Source of the DNA: Vitrella brassicaformis
Lineage: Eukaryota > Sar > Vitrellaceae
Assembly: GCA_001179505.1 (NCBI GenBank)
Contig: CDMY01000098.1
Location: 14,781 to 39,054 of the forward strand
DNA: 24,274 nucleotides
Reading direction: 5' to 3'
The notes below the pieces were generated by a model. It saw only the letters and a list, made by a program, of their open reading frames with translations. It was not told where the DNA came from and ran no database searches. The position numbers and the translations under genes were made by a program. Positions 1 through 10,557 of this stretch are shown piece by piece; within the stretch, counting starts at the first letter, position 1; every line of letters starts with the position of its first letter.

Positions 1-1487
1 GCCCCCCCCCCCCCCCCCCCCCACACACGCCTCATCAGGACACAAGCGCCATGATCCTTTTCTCTCGTGTGGATATGTATGTGTGTATGGGTGTCTGTCT
101 ACACATTGCGCGACGCGACCGACACGGATAATGATAGACAGACAGACAGACAGACAGTGTGTGGCAGTGCCTGCCTGGCCATTCTCCCTCTCTCTTAGTC
201 TTCGCTTCACTCACACACACACACACACACACACACAAGTGCCTGCCGGGGATGTGTGGGTGGCTGAGGGTTTGGCGAGACGCGACAGACAAAGATAAAG
301 ACAGACAGACAGACAGACAGCGGCTCGTTCAGGCTACCCACCTACCTGGCCGCTCTCTCCCTCCCTCTCTCTCAGTGTGTCCTTTGCTGTGGTGTGTGTG
401 TGAATTCGCCCGCTCGGGTGGACTGACTGTTGCTATGCTCATCTCCTCAATTGCTCGTTAATGCTTCATTCCTCCCTTAATCCCACTACTACAACAAAAG
501 ACAGGCCTTTTTGTCCTTTGCCTTCTCTGGCTGGCGATTGTCTTGTTAACCGTCTCCTTCCTCAACTAAGTGTTCCCGCCAATTGGTTCCCGCGTTGTCT
601 CATTCATGTGTTTATGGGCCGTGGATCTCTGACGACACACTGTCTCGCTCTTCTGCTGCCCGTGTGCTGTGCTGTGCTGCCATGGCTGTGCTGTGTGATG
701 GGAGACGGCCACGGCGGCCGACAGAATGATAAACATTGACAAAGGGATGGATGTTCGGTTGCTCAACCACACACATGCACACTCACACACACGGACGGAT
801 GCCTCACTGCAACATAACTGTCTGCTCCTTGTGTCTCCCAGACGTCCGTGTGTCGACTTGCCACGGATGTGTGTGTGTGTGTGTGGGTGAGTGTCTGTCG
901 CGTCGATGAATGGATGGATGGATGCACGTGTGATATGAATGATATCAGCCAATAACGGACCAACAGGATCGGGTTGGCCACCACTGGATCAATGCATTGG
1001 ATGGCATAACAAACAAGACAAGGAGGGATGGTGCACTCACTGCACCACCGACACAAAGCCATAGATAGTCAATTCACTGTCGGTCATGAATGTCTTGACA
1101 ATAAGCGGCAAAACAGCGGTCGTACGCAATGCAATAGGCGACACAAACGGACGTACGCATCAGATCACATGTATCTCGTCCAGCCAGCCAGAGATATGCA
1201 CGAGCCTCTGCCTCTCTCACTGTCTCTCTCTGTGTCTGTCTCTCTGTCTGTCTGTCGTCACATCACACCACATCACACCTCACCACCTCACCCACCAGAC
1301 GACCAAACGCATTCGACTGATTGACTGACTGACATCTCCCCGAAGACACAAAATTGCCGCTCGTCGAGCAGCTACGAACACCCACCCTCACACACGCGCA
1401 CCGATAAGGAGAGGGGAGGGGACACTTCTGCGTTGCCTAGCAGCGGAGATGAACCGTTGAACACCCACCCTCTCCCTCGTCCCTCCA
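1..1487. repeat. Simple-repeat-rich spacer downstream of gene A, no gene seen
   Basis: Opens with a run of 21 C at 2-22. Simple repeats follow: (GACA)n near 134-157, (CA)n near 212-237, (GACA)n near 298-320, (GT)n near 868-884, (GGAT)n near 906-923 and a CT/TGTC-rich tract near 1208-1255. Open frames here are short and translate into repeat strings such as HTHTHT, so I treat them as repeat translations rather than genes. The last part should contain the 3' untranslated region of gene A, which ends at 1488 on the minus strand. No RNA gene or convincing exon was seen. Confidence 0.7.
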
Positions 1488-3641
1488 TCAGCCAAACATC
1501 TGGTTGAGAGTGCCTGCACACACACAGACAACCGCGTGTGTGTTAGATAGAGTGTCTGTCTGTCTGTCTGTCCGTGTGGGTACCGCACCATTGGCGGTGA
1601 GCACTATCCATAGGAAGCCGACGACAAACGACGCCAGGCACGAGAAGACGTGGATGAACACCGCAAACCGCCAACGATTGATCGACACCCGGTACGTCAC
1701 TGACACCAACACACACACCAACACACACACCATATGAGGCCACTGCGCCCACACCTTCACACCCATTGCCGGCCGGCTGCCTACTCTCGCCATATGCGGC
1801 TGCAAGGAAGCCCATAGTGAGTGTGGTGACCAGCAAAAAGAGACAGAGGTACACCAAACCGTCCAAGGGATCGGCGAATTTCGACGCTGGCAACAGGCCG
1901 AGCAAACCACCAGGGCCTGATCCACATCGACACGCACACACAGGGCGCCCATCCACCAACACAACACAATGCAACACAACATAAGCCCAGTGTTTGTGTG
2001 TGTCGGTCGTCCTCCCTACCAGCGACGCCGTGCAGGATGCCCATGCAGACGGCCGTGACCTTCTGCAGCATGCCCCCCGCCCCCCTGCTGCTGCTAGTGA
2101 CAGCGCTGGTGGTAGTGCTGTCCCCGAGGTGACGGTGGTGGCCGTGCCCATGGCCCTCCCACCAATGCCCATGAGGATGAGAGTGAGAAAGAGGGTGAGG
2201 GTGAGAAAGGGGCTGCATCACCATGGGCAGTGCCACTGACGACCTGCCACTCTCCTGAGTGGGTGTGGTCGGCGAATCATTGTCACTCTCGCCGTGGCCA
2301 TGCCGGGTCAGCATGGGCAATTCCAGCGGCCGCCGGCTCTCCTCCGGCGGCGCGTCCGCCTCGTTGGAGAGGTGCCATTCTGGCGGTGTGTGGTGCGGAT
2401 GGTCGTCTCGAGTGCCCTCAGATGAGCTGCTAGTGCTGCTGGTGGTCGGGGTGCAGCTGGTACTGCTCTCCCCGCCTCCCTCGCCCTCCCCGCCATCCTC
2501 ATCGCCGTGTCGGGTGGCCATGGTGACGGCGCTCTCGCCATCTCTCCTGCCCATATCTCCTCCTTTGATCTCTCCGTTGCCGTCACCATCTGGCCATCCA
2601 TCGTCGGCGAGCGGCGCTTGGTTGCCAATCACGCGAGGGCTGCGGTTGACGGGCGTGTGTGTGGTGGACGAGAGAGGGGTCGATGCGCTGTCGCTAGCTG
2701 CCGCTTGTGACACAGCCCATGACGTGGCAGCACCATGGTCGTCTTCAGGGAGCGTCCTGTATGCGCCAGGAGGGCCGAGAAGCTGCGGTTGCTGCTGCAG
2801 CTGTAGTTGTTGCTGTGGCGACCATGGGTCTCTCTCGTGTTGCTTGGCAGGGTCCGCATCGCACGGGCTGTTGGTGTCGGTGCCGAGAGCCACAGCCCCG
2901 TAGACATAGGAGGGGTGGGTGCAGTCGCCGCCCAGCGGCAGATGGATGTTTTCCCTGATGCGGCTCAGCCACCCCCCTGACGCCATAGCCATCTCCACCG
3001 CCTCACCCCCGCCACTACCGCCGCCCTTGCCATTGTCATGGTGATGATGCGACACATGACTCTCGCCATTGACGACATGGAGGGTCCTGGCGTCCTCCTC
3101 GACCCCCCTCTCCACACACATGTCCTCCCCCCCAGTGGCTAGTGCTTCAAGCGCCACATCATCCCCACCACTCCCAGCGACAACACCCCCACAGATATCG
3201 CCCTTATCGGTCCTGAGCTCCCTCCACGACTGCACGGCGTAGACTAGAGAGAAGACCACCATGGCCGCGCCGGCGATGTAGTTGATGATGTCGTCTAGCA
3301 GCGGGCTCACAAGGCCCGTTCCTCGGTGGTGGCCCTTGGCTGATTGGTGATGTTGGCTGCGCAGCCCCCACAGCACCAGACCCACCAGCAACAGGCCTAT
3401 GGAGTGACCTGCAGACAGACAGACAGACAGACACCAGAAACAAACAAAGTGGTTGTAAGTGGTGTGGTGTGGTGTTGGTGCACCCACGGCACGTACCGAT
3501 GCCCCATCTGATGCCGTAGTAGAAGGCTTTGAACCGCTTGCGCACACAGATAGTGATGATGGCCGACACGTGGTCAGGGCCAGTCAGCACGTGAGCTATC
3601 CCCGATAACACCGACGTCAAAATCGCACGATATAGCATCAT
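1488..3641 (-). CDS. UreH/RcnA/NiCoT-like metal (Ni/Co) transporter with giant His-rich loop
   Basis: Predicted polytopic membrane transporter of the nickel/cobalt (NicO, UreH-like) type. Exons on the minus strand: 3641-3497, 3408-2020, 1916-1785, 1699-1589, 1513-1488, all phase-consistent, about 600 residues. The first half has HVLTGPDH (H17, D23, H24) and GIRWGIGHSIG. The second half has GILHGVAGPGGLLGLLPA (split by an intron), two further hydrophobic segments and the ending GTLNQMFG. Between the halves lies a low-complexity loop of roughly 380 residues, with a His-rich stretch near residues 450-474 just before the second half. This resembles the metal-binding His loops of RcnA/NiCoT proteins. 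The start is uncertain: I chose the first in-frame ATG (tandem ATG ATG). A further ATG at about 3792 could join through a 54-base intron. It shares a divergent promoter region with gene B. The metal is not shown by the sequence. Confidence 0.75.
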
Positions 3642-4008
3642 AATCAAAGATAGCCAAAGCGCCTCCGCCGCGCCACCGAACAATAGATGTCCCAAGTTGC
3701 TCCCAACAATCAGCAGAAAACAGGACGCACCAAGCAAGGCACCAAGCCTCTACCTTTGGAAGCCTGGGGCGCCTGCTCGACTTCTCATATCTCTCACCCT
3801 CCCATCCGACCTCCTGCGAATCTGCAACAGCAGTTTCAGGGAGCACCCTAGGCGGATCTTCTAAGCTCGCAGCAAACGTGCTTCAGGGTGTCCGGTTAGC
3901 TGTGTATCATCGACCACCCGAGCCGCCAGCTCACTCTCAGCAGCCCTCACCTTCCAAATAGCACCACTGAGTTGAGTGAGGACAGCACCACTGACTCAGG
4001 AGACGACG
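3642..4008. promoter_or_regulatory. Divergent intergenic region between genes A and B
   Basis: Spacer of about 367 bases between two start codons that point away from each other, so it should hold both promoters. It is free of long microsatellites, unlike the 3' spacers. It contains TGCGAGCTT on the minus strand. No TATA-like box stands out. The part nearest gene A may be 5' exon or leader if that gene starts further upstream. Confidence 0.6.
3863..3871 (-). promoter_or_regulatory. TGCGAGCTT motif, copy 1
   Basis: Exact TGCGAGCTT on the minus strand, inside the 13-base string GCTGCGAGCTTAG that is also present intact in the G/H promoter region. It lies about 140 bases upstream of the gene B ATG and about 220 bases upstream of the chosen gene A ATG. 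Function is inferred from recurrence only. Confidence 0.55.
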
Positions 4009-5740
4009 ATGGAGGTCGAAAAGAAGCTCGACATGTCACTGGGTACGCACGTCAGCAACCCAACCTCCACATCAGCCGCATCGCATTCTCGGTGAAGTGT
4101 TCTGTCTCTCTCCCTCTGTGTGTGTGAGCAGATGACATCATCAGTGGCGGTGACAGGAAGGGCGGCAGCGGTGGCGGCGGCGGGTCTTCAGGCGGGGGAG
4201 GGGGAGGGCGTCGGCTGGGGCGTGGGATTGGCAGGGGGCGTGGCCGCAGCCGTAATGCGGCATCGGCTCCTCCCAGGCGATACAACCAGTCTGTGCAGCT
4301 GCTCAAGGTGAGCCGAGCCTCGGTGCACGCGGCGCGGGAGCCGTGTCTCTGACCTGACCGTCCATCTGTCTGCTGGATGCAGGCTCGTGATGCCCCGGGT
4401 CGTGCCCTCATGGATCGCGGGCGCCGCGGCGGTTCAGGACAAGTAAGCGACAAAAGGAAAGGAGCAACGAGGAGGGAGGGAGGGAGGGAGGGAGCGACCC
4501 ACCACAGCATTCATCCTTCCCTGCCATGTGCCATGTGCTGTGTGCTGTGTGGCGTGTGTGTGTGTGTGTGTGTGCTGTGTGTGTGTGTGTGTGTGCGTGC
4601 TGTGTGTGTGTGTGTGTGTGTGTATGTGTAGGGTCGCGGCGGCCGCGGGGTTCGAGTGACACTCAACCGCCGCGCTGAAGGTAGGTAAAACCCCCACAGC
4701 ACGATCACTGACAACGACACGAGCCAGCAAGGTTGGAGAGAGGAGAGCAAGGGATGGAGGCATGGATGGCGTCATGAGCCGAGCAAGCATCCGGGCGGGG
4801 GACTCATCTCATCTGGTGGATGGATGGGTGGACGGTGCTCGCTTCGCTTGCTCGTCATGAGATTGATGATGCCTTCCTTGATCACCTTCATTACGAAGCC
4901 TACTCTGCTGAGATGATCATGTTGCTCTTTCTGCTGCCTGCCTGCCTGCCTTGGGTGGTCTGCTTCCTTCCTCTTATTATGGTATCCGCAGCGATGATGG
5001 AGGGCCCGCAGCGCCGCGCCGAGGGCACCACCGTGACCATCGAAGGGCTCGAGTACTCTGTCATGCAAGACGACCTATACGTAGGCACAGCTCCCGGGAG
5101 GAAGGAGAGAGCCACACACACACACACACACACAGATGCAGACAGAGATGTGTGTGGTGTGGTGTGGTGTGTTGTGTTGTGTTCTTGTGTGTGTGTGCAG
5201 GAGTTGTTTCAGAGCATCGGTCAGGTGGTCAAGGTCTGGATCGACTACGACAGCACGGACCGATCGGCAGTAAGCACTTACACACACATCGACATCACAT
5301 GGCAAAACCACTCTGTGGGGGTTGTATGTGTGCAGGGCAGCGGCGGTGTCGTGTTCGCCAGCACGGCGGACGCCGAGCAGGCCGTCAAGCGTTACAACGG
5401 TACCTATCCATCCATCCATCCACACACATGGATCGACGACCACGTGCAGTGCACTCCCTCGCGCTCATCGGCCTGTCTGTCTGTCTGTCTGTCAGGTAAG
5501 CTCCTGGACGGTAAGCAGCTGAGTTTGGAGTTGGACCCCTACGCCCAGCCCAACACCAGCTCCAGCGGCGGCTTCGGCGGCATGATGCCCACACGCGGGC
5601 GGTCAGTCTCAGACACACCACACCCATCTCCTTCATCACGTGTGGACGTGTCCGTGTGTGTGTGTGTGTGCAGGGGTCGCGGCCGCGGGCGTGCGTTGCT
5701 GCAGCCGGCCAGGGGCCGCGGCGGACCCAGCGGCTGGTGA
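4009..5740 (+). CDS. ALYREF: ALY/REF mRNA export adaptor (THO complex subunit 4)
   Basis: Nuclear RNA-binding adaptor that links spliced mRNA to the UAP56 helicase and the export receptor. Nine exons: 4009-4042, 4132-4307, 4383-4442, 4632-4680, 4992-5080, 5201-5269, 5336-5399, 5496-5601, 5674-5740, giving 237 residues with all phases matching. The N-terminus MEVEKKLDMSLDDIIS carries the UAP56-binding motif LDMSLDDII. A Gly/Arg-rich region follows (GRRLGRGIGRGRGRSR). One RRM spans about residues 120-194 (VTIEGLEYSV, then QSIGQVVKVWIDY, GGVVFAS, KLLDGKQLSLEL). As usual in ALY proteins, the RNP1 aromatic residues are missing. The C-terminus is RGRGRGRALL and ends PSGW, with no second UAP56-binding motif. 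The ATG is the first codon of the UBM-containing exon. Confidence 0.93.
4443..4631 (+). repeat. Long (GT)n tract in gene B intron 3
   Basis: A 189-base intron whose 3' two thirds is interrupted (GT)n from about 4554 to 4627, running directly into the TGTATGTGTAG acceptor. A (GGGA)n stretch lies near 4475-4494. It is an extreme example of the UG-rich pre-acceptor tracts seen across the window. Confidence 0.85.
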
Positions 5741-6293
5741 AACACCACAGCCATTGCAAGACCAACAAACACATGGATGGATGGATGGATAGCTTGACTG
5801 ACTGACAAACCAACTATCTAGCGAGCGACGTAGAACAGACAGGCGGCCCGACGGACGGTTGATTGACTGAGTGGCTTGGCTTGGCTTGGCTTGCTTGGCT
5901 GCGTGAGATTGGTTGGCTGCGTCCATATGATGAGCTGTTTTCAAGAGTGGATGGATGGATGGAGGGAGGGATGGTGAATCTTGTACAGACAATGCCTCTG
6001 TTTGTGTGTTTGAGTGTGTGTGTGTGTGTGTGCATCTGCCTGAGTACCTGCGATTCGCTGACTGGATGGATGGATGGCTTGCCGGAGTAAGGTAGTGCTC
6101 GCAGGTCAGGTAGCCTTGATACCTGTGTGTGTGTGGACGGATAAATGGATGGATGGACCGATTGGATGAATAGATATCACTCAACCCCCCCCCCTCCCCC
6201 TCCCCCTCCCCCTCCTCACGCACACAAGTGGTCTGTCTGCGAGTCATTCAGTCTATCATCACTCACTCCATAGCGCTCTGATGGTCAGTCACC
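5741..6293. repeat. Convergent 3' spacer between genes B and C
   Basis: Contains (GGAT)n near 5772-5790, a (TTGGC)n-like tract near 5875-5899, (GGAT)n near 5948-5960, (GT)n near 6013-6031 and a C-rich tract CCCCCTCCCCCTCC near 6186-6212. Both flanking genes end here, so their 3' untranslated regions and poly(A) signals should lie within it. No coding exon was recognised. Confidence 0.65.
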
Positions 6294-7895
6294 TCACCCG
6301 TGCCTGTTGAGCAGCTTGGTGAACTGGTCAAACAGATCCTTGTTAGACTCACCTGCACACACACACACACACACAGAGGCAGAAGACCGTCATGCACAGC
6401 GGACGGACGGACGCTCACCAAAGAGCTGCTCGGCAGTCGCGAGGGTCTCTTCCCTGGAGCAAGGAACACAACACAACACATCACGATAGATGTGTCCGTC
6501 AGTCCGTCCATTGGGCTGATGGGCTCAAGACACATGCCCACACCCACACCCCAGGGCACCGCACCCACCGTGTCTGTGTGTGGTTGTTGAGCCGTTTGAT
6601 AGCCGTGAGGAACTGGTTGAAGTGCTCATAGGTCATGCGGGCGCGCGCATCCCTGGTCAGTCAGTACAGGCAACAACACACACACCTATCAACCAACACC
6701 AAATGTACCAGATAGGTGCGTCGACGACCTGAAGAACTGTTTGCCGTCGACGAGGGAGCCGCCGCCAGTGGCAGCGCCCAGGAAGCTGATCGATTTTGGA
6801 CAGAAGCGATGGAATATGGCTGTTCTCTCTCGTGTGTGTGGGTGGGGTGGGGGGGGGTCTTACTCGCCGCCCGCCCCCTCGGTCCTCAGCTGAGCCCCCG
6901 CTGAGTGCACACCCACACACACCCACACACACAGATACAGGTGGACGGACGGCTGGTTGGATCTGATTGATGCGCATGTCTGTCTGGTGTGCGTGTAGTG
7001 TGTGTGTAGGTCACGTACGCTGTGCGGGCGATGACTTGCTCATCTCCACGCTACTGATTGCAATCAACACAACAGACAGACAGACAGACAGACAGAGGGA
7101 ATCTTTGACAGGCAGGCAGGCAGGTTGCCATCCCTCCACCACTCCCTCCCTCCCTCCCTCCCTCGCCGCACGGACCGTGTGCCCTCGCCCCCTCCACGCA
7201 TCTCTGCACGGCACACAGAGAAACAAGACAACAAGAGACAGACAGACATACACACACACAGCACAGTGTGTATCCACCGACGCACTCTTTGCACGTCATC
7301 CGGCCGACGGATGGCGAGTTGTGTCCAGTGCTGTCTGTCTGTCTGTCCGGCCCACCCCACCCCACTCACCGCTCATGGTGAGTGGCGCGGCCATGTCCAG
7401 ATGGTGGTCCTCACCATAGTACTCCTGCACAATCACAATCACAATCACAATCACAATCACACGTGTGAGGATGAGATAGATAACTGATGTGACGGTTGGG
7501 TTGAGTTGACAAGTCGGGAGAAGGGTCGGTCTGTGTCGTGTCGTGTCGTCTTTCTTGCCTTGCTGAGTATGGCCTCAGTCTGTATGGTGTTGTCATCCTG
7601 CAGCGACGTCAGCACGGCCTTGCGCAGACTCTCAAGACGCTGGATGTCACGGTGCAACTACAACATAACACAACACAACCACACATCAACAGGCACACAC
7701 ACCAACAGGCACACACACGCGGCCGCACACACACGTATGGTTGGATGCACTGCAGTGCATTGGATACCGACCGCACCTTCTTGATGGTGGCGACAAGGTG
7801 TTTGTTCTCCTCGGTCATGGCGTCGCACCGCTGCCTGGTCTCCAGCAGCTCCACCTCCAGCATGCTGTTCTTCTTCTGCAACGCACTGATCTGAA

Positions 7896-7927
<32 letters not shown>

Positions 7928-8271
7928 CGCAGCCCAGCCACATGAAGTGACGATTGATTCGTGAAGGTGGGTGGGATGGGGTGGCCACCCCTAGCTGACC
8001 GCGCCGGCCTTCTCGTCGACGAGTCCCTTGAGGTTCCTGAGTTCGTTGTCCAGGTTCTGCACCCGGCTCTTGTACGCATTCGATATGATGCGGAAACCCA
8101 AAGCCAGCTGCTCTGCGCACGCACACACACACGCACACACGCACACACACATACCAAGACACAGTATACTTGCCACCATTTTAATTGCCGTGCGGCAGCG
8201 GTGCTGTGCCCTCGCTGACCTTCGGGGTCTGCCGGCAGCATGTTCATCACATCCCGGTTCTGCGCAGCCAT
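6294..8271 (-). CDS. Conserved coiled-coil protein, plant At4g15545-like
   Basis: Ten minus-strand exons: 8271-8220, 8112-8000, 7890-7777, 7657-7559, 7424-7370, 6900-6864, 6785-6729, 6652-6569, 6453-6419, 6352-6294, giving 234 residues. Residues about 20-125 form a heptad-rich coiled coil (QLALGFRIISNAYKSRV, LEVELLETRQRCDAMTEEN, LHRDIQRLESLRKAVL). A short variable linker follows. The C-terminal domain has DGKQFFRDARARMTYEHFNQ, then NNHTQTREETLATAEQLFG and DLFDQFTKLLNRHG. That block matches my memory of the plant At4g15545 (NAI1-interacting-type) family (FFRQARSRLSYEQF and a REETL segment). Molecular role is unknown to me. Intron 4 has a GC donor. The 469-base gap between exons 5 and 6 is the longest intron here and might hide a further exon. 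Start: first ATG of the open frame, MAAQNRDV. Confidence 0.82.
7425..7558 (-). other. GC-AG intron with (TGTGAT)n tract, gene C
   Basis: Donor AAG|GCAAGA and acceptor GTGCAG|GAG. No GT donor nearby keeps the frame. The 3' end of the intron is a hexamer repeat of TGATTG units (plus strand 7431-7459) running straight into the acceptor. Confidence 0.75.
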
Positions 8272-8660
8272 CCTGTCTGCCTGAGGCTCCCTCTCTCTCC
8301 TTCCCTCTACGGGCGCATGCGACAGAGCTCTGCCCCTCAGACGACAGACACCAGAACGACAGCAGACGCCTGCAAGGACAGACACCACATAAGAAAGGGC
8401 GGCAACGAGTAACAATGAGTGACCGAGCCCACAGGCAGGGCAGCCTCCTTGTGTCCTTATGTGTGCTTTGTTCATATGATTGAGCTTACTGAAGGCGACT
8501 GCACAGCTAGTCGAGCAGCTCAGCTGACAATTGAGTGCTCGATGGCCAACTGAGCCTCTAAGCTATCTGCAATGGTCGAAGAGAGCGATATTTGCAGTGG
8601 TCCAAGGAAGAACCTTGATTTTTGCGAGCTTGAATCCCTTCGAGAGAGATCTGCGGGCGC
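8272..8660. promoter_or_regulatory. Divergent intergenic region between genes C and D
   Basis: About 389 bases between opposed start codons. Low in microsatellites. Contains TGCGAGCTT on the plus strand 30 bases before the gene D ATG. A palindromic-looking stretch CTAGTCGAGCAGCTCAGCTG lies near 8506-8525. No TATA-like box was evident. Confidence 0.6.
8623..8631 (+). promoter_or_regulatory. TGCGAGCTT motif, copy 2
   Basis: Exact copy, extended to the 11-mer TTGCGAGCTTG that recurs identically in the E/F region. It lies 30 bases upstream of the gene D ATG and about 350 bases from the gene C ATG. Confidence 0.6.
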
Positions 8661-10522
8661 ATGATGGAGCTGTTGTTGGACGCATCTGCGTCCCCCGCGT
8701 GCAGTGCCGCCCAGCTCGTGGCCGTCTACGCCGGCCTGGTGTCCAAGAACGTTGTCACCGTCTTGAAGCTGTCGCACAATGCGCAGAAGCTCCTCAACCT
8801 GCCGAAGGTGAGTTTCACTCGGTCGGTGAGCACATCACACACACTGCTGCAGCAGTGATCTGTATGTGTGTGTGTGTGTTTTGGCGCGAGAGGGAGGTCT
8901 CTGATGTGTGCGTGTGTGTGTGTGTGTGAATGTGTGTATGTGTGTATGTGTGCAGCTGCCTTGTCTGGTGAATGGGAGCGGTTTGCTGACGCAGCCGGGG
9001 GCCATTCTGAAGTGCCTGGCCGGCAGCAGCCAGTACACCAAGATACTCGAGAATGTCACGCCACTCGGCAAGGTGAGCTAGTTGAGTGGCGCGCGGCCTC
9101 TTCATCCGGTCATTGATCGGAGTCGCTGCTTCATTGCATGTGTGTGTGTGTGTGTGTGTGTGGTGGGTGCAGGCAGAGATCGACCAGTGGCTGTCATTCC
9201 TTGCTCAGCGGGACTATGCCGTCACTGATGCAGCCGCCATTAAGGTATACACAACACACGAAAGACAGACGAACCTCGTCAGACAGTACTAACACCTCTC
9301 TCTCTCTCTCTCTCTCTTGTGTGCGTGTGTGGGTGTGTGTGTGGTGGATGGGTGTATCTGACAGACGCTGAATGGCCATTTGCAGACCCGAACGTTCATG
9401 GCGGCAAACAACGTCACACTCGCAGACCTCGGCACCTACCCCGCTGTCCACCAGTGGATGGTATGGTGCACACACACAATCACACAGGCGTACGTATCTC
9501 TGCGGCAATCATCTGGATGGATGGATGGATGTGGTTCATTCAGGTGGGTGCAAGTGCCGAGGAGCGCTTGGCGCACTGCAATGTGACGCGGTGGTTCGAC
9601 CACATCCAGCACCTGCCCGGCATCTCCAAGGCAGTCGGCCACCTCACCACTGTGGACATCCACACCGACCCCGTAAGTCAGTCAGCCTTGTGTGTGCTGG
9701 ACGGACAAGAAGCAAGGTGCTGTCTGTTGGTCCGTTTGTGTGTCCCTAAGGTGCCTGCTGCTGCTGCTGCTGGATCGGCTAATGGTAATGCAGCTGCTGG
9801 TGGTGCGGACAAGAGCAAAGGCGCGATGGTCAATGGCGTGGCGGACCAGGCCAAAGCCAAGGTAGGTGAGCGCATCTCATCTGGCCCATTCTCTCTCCTG
9901 TGTGCCACGCCAGCCATGTGTCTGTGTGCGCGTGTGTGTGTGTGTGTGTTTGTTAAGGCCAAGAAGGCCGCCAAAGAGGATAAGAAGAAGGAGAGGGCCG
10001 AGAAAAAAGCGGAAAACAGCAACAACAAAGGTAGGTAGCAAATCGGTCTGTCTGTCCGTCCGTCGGTCCACCCACCTACCCACTACCTTGTGCTCCGTCC
10101 ATTATGCTATGCGCCTGCTGTGTCGGTGTCGGTGTCGGTGTGATTTGATTGTGTGTGACGTGACTGTGTGACCTCGTGACGTGACAGCTCCCGAGCGGCC
10201 GGTTGAGGACGTGACGCGACTCGATGTGCGCGTTGGGCAGATCACCAAAGTCTGGCAGCACCCTGAAGCAGACAAGTGAGCGCAGCGCACAGACCGACAC
10301 ACACACACAGGAAGGCAATCCAATCACGCCAATCAAGCGTGTGCTGTGCACGAGTGTCGGTCGCTACGCCTGTGTGCTAGGCTTTACTGCGAGGAGATTG
10401 ACATAGGCGAGGAGAAGCCGCGGCAGATCGCATCGGGGCTGGTGCCCTACGTGCCCATCGAACAGATGCAAGACGCAATGGCACGCACAGCACAGCACAG
10501 CACAGCACACGGCACAACCACA

Positions 10523-10557
<35 letters not shown>

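Noticed and set aside
1388-1513. Alternative C-terminus of gene A ending at 1388
   Set aside because: Needs a donor three bases from the one chosen. The chosen donor gives the ending GTLNQMFG, which fits the family better than a Ser/Arg-rich tail.
3642-3737. N-terminal extension of gene A beginning at 3737
   Set aside because: The codon there is TTG, not ATG, and an in-frame TAG lies just upstream. Kept only as a possible spliced extension from an ATG near 3792.
4408-4790. Minus-strand frames rich in HTHTHT
   Set aside because: Pure translation of the (GT)n tract in gene B intron 3.
7019-7043. 25-base exon in gene C giving DEQVIARTA
   Set aside because: Its phase is incompatible with the downstream exons that encode the conserved C-terminal domain, and its acceptor is weak.
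7431-7461. CRISPR-like short repeat array (CAATCA)n
   Set aside because: A plain hexamer tandem repeat within an intron, with no spacers.
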